NCBI GenBank assembly: GCA_022574595.1
Contig: JACZRS010000024.1
Coordinates: 1-58,144 of the forward strand
Reading direction: 5' to 3'
From: Planctomycetota bacterium
GTDB taxonomy: Bacteria > Planctomycetota > Phycisphaerae > Phycisphaerales > SM1A02
DNA length: 58,144 bases
A model generated the notes under the pieces. The model did no database searches, was not told where the DNA came from, and saw only the letters and a program-made list of their open reading frames with translations. The translations under genes and the position numbers were made by a program. Positions 8,114 to 14,821 of this stretch are shown in pieces; within the stretch, counting starts at the first letter, position 1, and each line of letters starts with the position of its first letter.

Positions 8114-8393
8114 GCGTGCGAAAGAGAGATATCCTAATCTAAACGAGGATGGATACGAATGGACGAGCGAGCCGGACCTTGAGTACAACTGCCTCGCATG
8201 GGCTGCTGGGAAGAATGACGTAGTCTGGCAAAATACCATTGGCTACTACTGGCCTGCAACACGCCGAACTACAGCGGGGCAGCCTTGGGCTGCCAAATCT
8301 TCAGTGGAATGGGCATCTTGCCCGTGCATATTCTTGATTCAAGAGCAATTACCAAAATATAAATCCGCACGGGCAAGATGCCCATGCCACTGA
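8097..8393 (+). pseudogene. 'YNCLAWAAG' family protein, truncated by a hairpin repeat
   Basis: The frame starts at an ATG with GGGGAAGG just upstream, overlapping the previous gene by 17 nt. It encodes 'YPNLNEDGYEWTSEP', 'EYNCLAWAAGKNDVVWQ' and 'GYYWP', the conserved core of a family I associate with the preceding gene. From about residue 68 the frame runs into a 93-bp inverted repeat (8301-8393) and ends on its far edge, so the last ~30 residues are repeat-encoded. The original C-terminus appears lost. It may still make a shortened product. Confidence 0.6.
8301..8393. repeat. Long inverted repeat, 27-bp arms and 39-nt loop
   Basis: Arms 8301-8327 and 8367-8393 are reverse complements at 26 of 27 positions; their core is GGGCATCTTGCCCGTGC. 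No T-run follows. The element sits on the 3' end of a coding frame and is flanked by unrelated sequence, as expected for a non-autonomous palindromic repeat or MITE. No other copy is seen in this window. Confidence 0.8.
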
Positions 8394-8488
8394 AGAACTA
8401 AAACAACACCTGCAAACATCTCGCTTCCGGAGGCGCGATGATGTGTGGCACCCCTGTCAATAATTGTACTTATCCCCTTTAATTTCCT

Positions 8489-9604
8489 CTATAAAGTGTG
8501 CAGTGGATCAAGCAGATCATGCGCAGCATCGTGATATAGGCTTTTAAGAATATCCGCAGGAAGCGATTTACCAACTAATTGTGGTGCATCCATTTCGTCA
8601 AACTGCTGCGGATCAACCATCGCAAGATCAGGGTCGGCAATAGGCGACTCACCATCGTAATCCGTTTCAAACATTGTTCGCAGCGCCCAATAGCGGCTGG
8701 CATAAAGATCATAAGCTTCATCAGAAGTGCTAGCCTTGGCCTGCATTTCATTATCCTGGTCACTAGCAGTAAGATGGTCATCTGAGGTCAAAATATCAGA
8801 ACCGAACATGACTCTACCTTTGAATTTTTGTAAAAACGCTAATAAATCATGGCGCGATTGTTTGCTTAGTTCGCGAACCATCCATTTGCCAGCACTAGTA
8901 TCCAGATAAAGATTTTCGTGACGAGACATTAGCTGTGTGAGAAATTCCAGATCCTCTGGGAAACCTGCCATGTGAGCTGCAATCCATGGAATCTTAAATT
9001 TATCAAGCAACTCTTCAAATGGTTCGTACTGCTGAAGCTTAGTTCCATAAACCGAAGCATCTGTGTACTTGGCCATAAACCAAGTATCGGGATCTGCAAT
9101 GTGGGTCATAAAGATCATTCCCAATTCTGCAGCAGCGTGCATGGTTTCCAATCTTTGCTTGCTGTTAATCCTTAGCAGATCTGGCTCACCAATTTCTATG
9201 CCATAATCGATAGCGCGCGGTGCAGCCCAGAACTTGGCAATCCTAGCACCCTGTTTGTGAAACTCGCTAATGCGCTCGGTGTAGCCTCCGCCGTGATGAT
9301 AAAGACGATCTTCATGGTTGTAATTAGGAACTGCTATGAAGCGGATGCGATCACCTAGTACATCTCTCACAAATTCGATTTGCTCAAGTTGAGTCATCGA
9401 ATAAGTAAGAGAAATGCCGTACTGCTTTGCTAGTTTGGCATAAATCTTAGATGCCTCGCGGCCACCTATGTGGCTATGAACGTCTATGATCGGAACTATT
9501 GGAGTTCCCAGCGCCATCGCCTGGGCAGCATAATCAAGACCCAGCCGATTGGCGGAGTGAATAATTGTAGAGGTTTTTGCCGCTTGTATTTGTGAAGATG
9601 ACAT
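8489..9604 (-). CDS. Amidohydrolase (amidohydrolase_2 type)
   Basis: 371 residues, cytosolic. A metal-dependent TIM-barrel hydrolase: 'IIDVHSHIGG' near residue 40 is the first-strand HxH metal motif. 'FMTHIADPDTWF' and 'IAAHMAGFPEDLEFL' provide later-strand histidines, 'NLYLDTSAGKW' follows, and 'RVMFGSDIL' supplies the terminal Asp. The length fits the family (about 300-380). The substrate is unknown; relatives include decarboxylases and lactonases. The start codon lies only 6 bp from the divergent glycosyltransferase start, so its promoter must overlap or lie inside that gene. Confidence 0.85.
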   Translation of the reverse strand: MSSSQIQAAKTSTIIHSANRLGLDYAAQAMALGTPIVPIIDVHSHIGGREASKIYAKLAKQYGISLTYSMTQLEQIEFVRDVLGDRIRFIAVPNYNHEDRLYHHGGGYTERISEFHKQGARIAKFWAAPRAIDYGIEIGEPDLLRINSKQRLETMHAAAELGMIFMTHIADPDTWFMAKYTDASVYGTKLQQYEPFEELLDKFKIPWIAAHMAGFPEDLEFLTQLMSRHENLYLDTSAGKWMVRELSKQSRHDLLAFLQKFKGRVMFGSDILTSDDHLTASDQDNEMQAKASTSDEAYDLYASRYWALRTMFETDYDGESPIADPDLAMVDPQQFDEMDAPQLVGKSLPADILKSLYHDAAHDLLDPLHTL

Positions 9605-9610
9605 CTGAGA

Positions 9611-10741
9611 ATGATAGACAGCAATACAACACCAAGAATTGTTTTAGCCCACGATTGGCTTGTGGGGCTGCGCGGCGGGGAATTTGTCTTAGATAGATTG
9701 GCCAGACTCTTTGGGCCAACAGATCTTTATACCCTTGTATGTAACGGCATTCCGTTAACGGATGCGATTACTGCATGTGACATAAAAACATCCCACTTGC
9801 AAATGTTGCCGGGCGCATCTGGGAGAATGCGAAGACAGTATTTGCCTCTGATGCCATGGGCGGTCAGTCGGATCAAAGTTGAGCCATGTGACCTTGTGAT
9901 TTCTACTAGCTCTGCGGTAATGAAATCTATTAGACCGCCCCAAGGCACCCCTCACATTTGTTACTGCCATTCACCTGCTAGATATATTTGGGCGCAAACT
10001 GATGAGTATACAACCGGTTCAGGGGGCGCTTGGCGCAAGGCTGGGCTTAATCTAGTAGCCCCTGCGTTTAAGAAATGGGATAAGTCAACTGCGGATCGTG
10101 TCACGAAATTCTTAGCAAACAGCAATCATACCGCCAAACGCATCAATGAATGTTTTGATCGGGAAGCTGAGGTAGTGTATCCACCAGTTAGAACAAATTG
10201 GTTTACTGTTGATGAAAATGTTAAGCGCGAAGATTGGCTACTGGTTGTAGCAGCACTTGAACCATATAAGCGCACTGATCTTGTGATTCAAGCTGCGACT
10301 AAAGCAGGGATAAAGTTAAAAGTTGCGGGCAGTGGTTCTCAGTTTGATGCGCTAAAAGCTCAAGCGGGAACGGGGGATAATGTGCAAATGCTTGGGCATG
10401 TTGATGAACTAGAGCTTCTCGATCTATATCGCAAAGCGAAAGCCTTAGTATTTCCACAAGTTGAAGACTTTGGAATAATAGCTGTCGAAGCGCAGGCAAC
10501 GGGTTGTCCGGTTATTGCATTTGCTGATGGTGGGGCAACTGAAACTGTGGCAAATGATACTGGGGTGTTTTTTAATGAACCGAATGTTGAGTCGCTGCTT
10601 GGAGCAATTGAAGTATTGGGATCAGTAAAAATTGATCCAAATGCGTGTAGAACCAATGCTGAGCGCTTCGCTGAAAAGGTTTTCGATGAAGCTGTACTTA
10701 AGCACGTAGAAGAGATTTTTAGAGATTTTAAGGGAAAATAA
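9611..10741 (+). CDS. Glycosyltransferase family 4 (mannosyltransferase-like)
   Basis: 376 residues. 'RIVLAHDWLVGLRGGEFVLD' at the N-terminus, 'ICYCHSPARYIWAQTDEY' near residue 120 and 'LANSNHTAKRI' are characteristic of the WbaZ-like GT4 group. 'WLLVVAALEPYKRTDLVI' and 'ALVFPQVEDFGIIAVEAQA' form the donor-binding C-terminal domain, with the ExGxxxxEA glutamates present. It should transfer a hexose, probably from GDP- or UDP-sugar, during polysaccharide assembly at the inner membrane. No SD is evident before the ATG, and there are only 6 bp to the divergent amidohydrolase start. Confidence 0.88.
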   Translation: MIDSNTTPRIVLAHDWLVGLRGGEFVLDRLARLFGPTDLYTLVCNGIPLTDAITACDIKTSHLQMLPGASGRMRRQYLPLMPWAVSRIKVEPCDLVISTSSAVMKSIRPPQGTPHICYCHSPARYIWAQTDEYTTGSGGAWRKAGLNLVAPAFKKWDKSTADRVTKFLANSNHTAKRINECFDREAEVVYPPVRTNWFTVDENVKREDWLLVVAALEPYKRTDLVIQAATKAGIKLKVAGSGSQFDALKAQAGTGDNVQMLGHVDELELLDLYRKAKALVFPQVEDFGIIAVEAQATGCPVIAFADGGATETVANDTGVFFNEPNVESLLGAIEVLGSVKIDPNACRTNAERFAEKVFDEAVLKHVEEIFRDFKGK

Positions 10742-10743
10742 GG

Positions 10744-11217
10744 CTACGCAACCAATCCACTATCACGCATATACATCGCAGGCCGCCCTTCATTTAGAAC
10801 TCCGCCTTGTTGAACCTTTCCAACATAAAGCGCGTGGTCGGTCTCCAAATCGATGTGCCTGACCAGCTCGCAATCAAGGTACGCCACCGCTCGTTTTAAA
10901 ATAGGCGAACCACTTGGGCCTTCAATTGTTGGCAAGGTTTCAAAGGGATCATCGCCTGCGTTGGGTGACTGAGCGAATTTACGCAATAGCAGTCGATCAT
11001 CTTCAGCAATCCGACAAAGGGCAAATGCACGACTATCACGAATGAGAGGCTCAACAGGCAATCCCTTGGCCATTGCAACAATCACCATGGGCGGGTTGGT
11101 AGAGCATTGCTGCACCCAGTGGACCAATACACCTGAGCGTTTGCCATCATATCCACTTGTCAGAAGGAAAATTCCTGATGGAATCTGCCCCAGTACTCTT
11201 GAAAGCTCGCCGTTCAT
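10744..11217 (-). CDS. Flavin reductase-like FMN-binding protein
   Basis: 157 residues of the FMN-binding split-barrel family. 'LGQIPSGIFLLTSGYDGK' and 'GVLVHWVQQCSTNPPMVIVAM' match the typical N-terminal strand and FMN phosphate-binding segment. 'CELVRHIDLETDHALYVGKV' corresponds to the C-terminal dimer region. Enzymes of this group reduce free flavin with NAD(P)H or act as flavodoxin-like oxidoreductases. The stop is 2 bp from the convergent glycosyltransferase stop. AGGAG lies upstream of the start (cctcctgagg complement region near 11230). Confidence 0.85.
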   Translation of the reverse strand: MNGELSRVLGQIPSGIFLLTSGYDGKRSGVLVHWVQQCSTNPPMVIVAMAKGLPVEPLIRDSRAFALCRIAEDDRLLLRKFAQSPNAGDDPFETLPTIEGPSGSPILKRAVAYLDCELVRHIDLETDHALYVGKVQQGGVLNEGRPAMYMRDSGLVA

Positions 11218-11454
11218 TGCCTTAGTAATCTCCTGAGGCCCCTTTTAATTGCAAACATTAAGGAGCCACCATGACCCACTGCACAACTATGGGATAAATA
11301 ATGTGATCGGCCTAGCGAGGAGGCATCATTACGTGGCTTAACTGATGATTTTGTAGATTTTTTAATTATTGAACAAAATGCACCTAAACCGATGAAACTA
11401 CAAGTAGTTACAGCTATATTGCCTTGAGGTCATAGTGGATAAAAATCCCATTTT
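11218..11454. other. Gene-free region upstream of mraZ
   Basis: No convincing gene. An AAGGAG followed by ATG at 11271 opens an 8-codon frame ending at 11297, which could be a leader peptide but may be chance. TTGAGG at 11424 and TTGCCT at 11419 are possible -35 elements for mraZ, but no well-spaced -10 is evident. The MraZ operator begins at the right-hand edge. Confidence 0.4.
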
Positions 11455-11503
11455 GTGTGGAATTGTGGGAAATAGTGTTGCAATGTGGGCGAGTGTGGGT
11501 TAA
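11455..11503 (+). promoter_or_regulatory. MraZ operator: five 10-bp-phased TGGG-type repeats
   Basis: Units start at 11455, 11465, 11475, 11485 and 11495. They read GTGTGGAATT, GTGGGAAATA, GTGTTGCAAT, GTGGGCGAGT and GTGGGTTAAG. Exact 10-bp phasing of TGGG-like cores upstream of mraZ is the known operator architecture for MraZ, which binds several repeats as a ring-shaped oligomer and represses its own operon. Three units are strong and two degenerate. The array ends 33 bp before the chosen mraZ start. Confidence 0.85.
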
Positions 11504-11535
11504 GTTCTGCCCCGTTCTATACGAGGCAAGAATGC

Positions 11536-12018
11536 GTGCTATTTACCGGCGAATACGAGTACACGATCGACGCAAAAGGGCGCTTGGCTATACCGGCCGA
11601 GATTCGCTCCTGGTTGGATCCGCAGAAAGGCGGCTGCGGTTTCTATATCACCGCAGGCCCCAACGATGCTCTTTGGCTCTGGCCGGAACGGACTTTCGAG
11701 CGAATTGCGGGGGCGATCGAGGAATCATTGCTGCAAACCGAGGAGCAGATAGAGTTCGACGAGATTACCTTCCCCAGCGCAAGACACTTGGAAATGGACA
11801 AATCCGGACGAGTGCTACTTCCTCAGAAAATGATCGAAGCAGCTGGGATTGGCTCCAAAGTGATGATTCTAGGGATGCGAGATCACCTGGAGTTAAGAGA
11901 TCCAGCTCAATGGGAAAAAAGACAAAAAGAAAAATTAGAGAAGAAATCCAAGATTTTCTACCGCGCACGGCAAGCGCAGTTCGAAAAGCCAAAGCCTCAG
12001 TCAGATTTCGAGAAATAA
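11536..12018 (+). CDS. mraZ: Transcriptional regulator MraZ
   Basis: 160 residues from the GTG at 11536, chosen because 'VLFTGEYEYTIDAKGRLAIP' then begins exactly where MraZ proteins begin and GAGG lies about 9 nt upstream. An upstream in-frame GTG at 11485 falls inside the operator. Two SpoVT/AbrB-like repeats are visible: the first with 'DAKGRLAIPAEIR', the second with 'MDKSGRVLLPQKMIEAA'. MraZ is a DNA-binding repressor of the division and cell-wall cluster and of itself. Here the usual rsmH (mraW) partner does not follow; a ~400-nt gene-free structured stretch does. Charged tail 'KKSKIFYRARQAQFEK'. Confidence 0.95.
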   Translation: MLFTGEYEYTIDAKGRLAIPAEIRSWLDPQKGGCGFYITAGPNDALWLWPERTFERIAGAIEESLLQTEEQIEFDEITFPSARHLEMDKSGRVLLPQKMIEAAGIGSKVMILGMRDHLELRDPAQWEKRQKEKLEKKSKIFYRARQAQFEKPKPQSDFEK

Positions 12019-12415
12019 ACAGGACATGCCTGCGGCTTGTGTCCTTCTCACGATCGCTGCAATCTTTGGCTTACCCGCAATATTGGGAGTCGAAATGTCA
12101 TGCAAGGACGCATGACATGTGTATGGGCCCCCGTAGTACTCCCGCTATGACCGACCAAACTGTCAATCACCAGAGGCGCTGTCGGCGCGCAAGGGCTGGA
12201 TTGGAACACAGATCGACGAATGTTCGTCGATCTCAGGCCGGTCAGACTTTATGCACAGTTCCCACAAGTCAAGGAAGACAAGGGAACACCGAATCCTGCA
12301 TGCCGTTCGCAGAGCGTAGAACCACCTCGGTCGCTGCCGAGGTGTGGCATCGGGCCGTGTCGCCCACGCCATCATTCCGTACGTCTCCGGTCCTGCCAGG
12401 GGTCGGAGGCTTTTT
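12019..12415 (+). ncRNA. Candidate structured RNA downstream of mraZ
   Basis: No convincing coding frame exists here and the sequence is more GC-rich than its flanks. Perfect or near-perfect helices: GGACATGCC(12022)/GGC..GTGTCC(12044); GGGAGT(12085)/ACTCCC(12138) enclosing ATGTCATGC/GCATGACAT (12095-12118); TGACCG(12148)/CGGTCA(12239) enclosing GATCGACGA/TCGTCGATC (12211-12232); CACCTCGG/CCGAGGTG (12323-12344); and a terminal hairpin with TTTTT at 12411. Nested helices plus a terminator suggest a transcribed, folded RNA, either the mraZ 3' UTR or an independent RNA. It does not carry the signature motifs of RNase P RNA, tmRNA or SRP RNA. The boundaries and strand are inferred from the terminator. 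Confidence 0.5.
12383..12415 (+). terminator. Intrinsic terminator
   Basis: GTCTCCGG (12383-12390) pairs with TCGGAGGC (12403-12410) through eight pairs including two G-U, and is followed at once by TTTTT (12411-12415). It would end the mraZ transcript or the candidate RNA. Confidence 0.8.
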
Positions 12416-12545
12416 CTGCCACTTGGCTCACTGACTAGTCAGATAGAGCCAAACGTTCCCTTCTCCCCCTCGCTCGCGGCGTGTCCCACCACATGCTGCG
12501 GGCATTTTTTATGGCGCAGTCAACAATTGAATTGAACCAAATAGA

Positions 12546-12770
12546 TCAGCTTCTGTTTCCGCTTGCGGGTCTAATTGTTGCTACGACATCAATTTTGCCA
12601 GATATAATCTGATCCGCAACCTCACGTCTGTGAACATCAATATGTCGCGGGAACGAAAACGCTAGCCGCACACGATCGCCTTTGATAGACGCAACGCGAA
12701 CAACTCCGTAAGGATTACTCGGATCCCCGATGACTACCTCTTCCCCTTCGTGTCTAGATATAACCAGCAT
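12546..12770 (-). CDS. csrA: Carbon storage regulator CsrA
   Basis: 74 residues from the ATG at 12770; an upstream in-frame start at 12788 is rejected because AGGAGG sits 7-8 nt before 12770. 'MLVISRHEGEEVVIGD' is the canonical first strand, and 'GVVRVASIKGDRVRLAFSFP' and 'IDVHRREVADQI' contain the conserved RNA-binding Arg of the 'RRE' segment. CsrA binds GGA motifs in mRNA leaders to control translation. The C-terminus is a little longer than in E. coli (61 residues). It is convergent with mraZ and the candidate RNA. No FliW gene or flagellar gene is in the window. Confidence 0.95.
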   Translation of the reverse strand: MLVISRHEGEEVVIGDPSNPYGVVRVASIKGDRVRLAFSFPRHIDVHRREVADQIISGKIDVVATIRPASGNRS

Positions 12771-12944
12771 CTGATGGCCTCCTGCCAAGCTTAAGCGCGT
12801 TCATGCGCAATCCCACCACTTGGTAGGATACACAAATCCCCCGCCTAAGTCAGCAATTATTGCCGGTTTTTATATTTAGTCTTGCAAACGCCGATCTCGA
12901 CAATAAAGGCACATATTTGCCCCAAGATATTGTCCTATAAGGCC

Positions 12945-13220
12945 TTAGCTCACACTACGGACTTCTGTAATCTCAGGAATGTGCTCTTTAAGATTCCGCT
13001 CAATTCCCATTTTCAGCGTTTGCGAGCTAGATGGACAATCTACACAGGCACCCAGAAACCTTACCTGAACAACGCCCTCAGCAGAGATATCTACCAGCTC
13101 GACATCGCCGCCATCGTCTTGAACAGAAGGACGAATCAAATCTAGAATCTTCTCAACACGCTGGCAAAGAGATTGGCTTGCGCTTGAGTTTGATGCTTTG
13201 TAAGTAGATTTGTCCGTCAT
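12945..13220 (-). CDS. NifU C-terminal domain (Nfu) iron-sulfur protein
   Basis: 91 residues from the ATG at 13220 (an in-frame TTG at 13241 would add seven). 'IRPSVQDDGGDVELVDIS' and 'VQVRFLGACVDCPSSSQTL' form the Nfu domain, with the CxxC that holds a transient [4Fe-4S] cluster near residues 60-63. Nfu proteins carry Fe-S clusters to target apoproteins. It stands alone, divergent from the JAMM-like lipoprotein gene. The 156-bp gap to csrA shows no other gene. Confidence 0.93.
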   Translation of the reverse strand: MTDKSTYKASNSSASQSLCQRVEKILDLIRPSVQDDGGDVELVDISAEGVVQVRFLGACVDCPSSSQTLKMGIERNLKEHIPEITEVRSVS

Positions 13221-13324
13221 TATCCATGATCCAATTTTCAAGAAATCCGTGGCAAACTCTATAGCAATGCTAGGAGCATGCGCTGAATTAGACCACCATG
13301 CTTCTCGGTCGGTACACTACCTAT

Positions 13325-14761
13325 ATGTTCAAAACCAGATTCCACACAAGCAAACCTGTCTTGATCGCGATATTGGCGATCATTAGCACCATTGGCTGTA
13401 GTAGTCAGCCCACCATCGATGATCCTCTAACAACGCTTAGCCAAACCAACGAACGCCAAATTAAGTATCTGACTGCTATGCAAATGCTGGATAGTCAGCC
13501 GGATAACGAGGACTACCGCAAAGCTCTTAAGCGGATGATGTCTTATCCTGGCTACACCGTAGCTGTACGTATGCTAGCGTTTAATAGATTAGAGTTACTC
13601 GATGAAGCAGGCTTAAAACTCACGATCCGCAGAAAGTTTCCAAGACTCCAAGCACCTATGTGGAAAGAGGAGCTATTGAATTTGATTGTGGATCGTGGTT
13701 GGGTAGATCTCACTCCTGCAATTGTAAGTGCTTGGGGTAGTCATTTAGGTTTTGTTGAAGATACCGAAAGGTTGGAATACCTGGCCCTGGTTCAATTGCA
13801 TGGCAAGGAGAATGTTGTTGATGTCATCTTCAATGTCCTCCTTGAATCCAACAGGCCAGGCCAACAGGGTCTTCGGGGTAGGTGTTGGGACTTATTACAT
13901 AGACTAGGACATCGTGATCGGCTTGTAGATCTACTCGCCGATGCAAATATTGGCGAAGATGATGCGATGCTAATTGATCTGCGCGCAGGCGCAACTCAGC
14001 TTGGCTTAGTGCCGCGAAACCGTGAAGAAATACTTTGGATGAGGAAGCTTCGTCAACCACAAAGAGCTGAGTTCTGGTCACAAGCAGTTGTAGCAGTACA
14101 AGGATTGCCTAAAGCCCGTCGAATTGAACTTGAGCTGCGCGATTTACCAATTGTAGTTGCAGCATCTATTCACGATCCCTGGCTACTTAACGCCACAAAA
14201 GAAGATTTATACGCAAAAGTACGAGCGCATATTCGATCAACTAAAGTCCATATAGATACCAAGCGCTTTACGGGTCTTCCTGGAACATACCCTCAGAATC
14301 TTTACGAACATCGAAGTAAATTAACTTGGGGTGATTTAGCAGCCATGGTCCTTGCGGTTCGTGCTGTAAGTGTACCAGAAGTTGTTGAACATTTGTTTGA
14401 CTACGCGCAGCGGGATCATGAAGATGATTCTTGTGAATATGGCGGCATCATAGCTCTTGACAATAAGGGACGGTTTGAGGTCCTGGAATTTCCACCTCGA
14501 ATAAGACATCATGACAACGAGTTCATTGCTTCGCAGGAAATGATGGATGCAGGCTATACCGCAGTAATGCATTTCCATAATCACGCTCAAGAGTATCGCA
14601 ACACGCGTAATGCAGGGCCTGGCCTGGGTGATGTGAATTATGCCCACAACACACGAACTAATTGCCTGGTATTTAGCTTTGTAAACGAGAACACCTTAAA
14701 TGTGGATTACTATCGCCATAGCCGCGTGATCGTTGATCTGGGAGAGATCAAGCGTCAATAA
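13325..14761 (+). CDS. Lipoprotein with helical repeats and a JAMM-like C-terminus
   Basis: 478 residues from the ATG at 13325; the longer frame from 13298 has no signal-peptide logic. A hydrophobic stretch ends in a lipobox 'ISTIGC'. Residues 40-300 are helical and HEAT-like ('VAVRMLAFNRLELLDEAG'). The last 120 residues contain 'CEYGGIIALDNKGRF', then 'VMHFHNHAQEY' and 'GPGLGDVNYA'. A Glu, an HxH and a later Asp in this order resemble the JAB/JAMM metalloprotease site, though the HxH-to-Asp spacing (16) is longer than the usual 11. This assignment is inference; otherwise unknown. An M48 protease gene follows 60 nt downstream. Confidence 0.6.
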   Translation: MFKTRFHTSKPVLIAILAIISTIGCSSQPTIDDPLTTLSQTNERQIKYLTAMQMLDSQPDNEDYRKALKRMMSYPGYTVAVRMLAFNRLELLDEAGLKLTIRRKFPRLQAPMWKEELLNLIVDRGWVDLTPAIVSAWGSHLGFVEDTERLEYLALVQLHGKENVVDVIFNVLLESNRPGQQGLRGRCWDLLHRLGHRDRLVDLLADANIGEDDAMLIDLRAGATQLGLVPRNREEILWMRKLRQPQRAEFWSQAVVAVQGLPKARRIELELRDLPIVVAASIHDPWLLNATKEDLYAKVRAHIRSTKVHIDTKRFTGLPGTYPQNLYEHRSKLTWGDLAAMVLAVRAVSVPEVVEHLFDYAQRDHEDDSCEYGGIIALDNKGRFEVLEFPPRIRHHDNEFIASQEMMDAGYTAVMHFHNHAQEYRNTRNAGPGLGDVNYAHNTRTNCLVFSFVNENTLNVDYYRHSRVIVDLGEIKRQ

Positions 14762-14821
14762 CAACTTGCGGCTTTATGAGGCAAATACGAATTACATAAT
14801 CTCTGCATCCGCCTTTACCCT

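Noticed and set aside
11271-11297. 8-codon leader peptide after AAGGAG upstream of mraZ
   Set aside because: There is no attenuator-like hairpin or run of regulatory codons; such short frames arise by chance.
12019-12415. RNase P RNA, tmRNA, SRP RNA or 6S RNA
   Set aside because: Neither strand carries the GAAAGTCCGGG/ACAGAAA core, the tmRNA tRNA-like ends, or the SRP GGAAGGAAGC loop. 6S RNA would be one long rod, and here the helices form several separate stems.
12019-12415. CsrA-titrating sponge RNA, given the adjacent csrA
   Set aside because: AGGA occurs only about three times and GGA about five or six times in ~400 nt, close to chance, although one AGGA lies in the loop of the 12095-12118 hairpin. 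Sponges carry many GGA loops.
11457-12434. 325-residue open frame overlapping mraZ
   Set aside because: It is a shadow frame of mraZ and the downstream structured region; it reads basic and repetitive with no recognisable domain.
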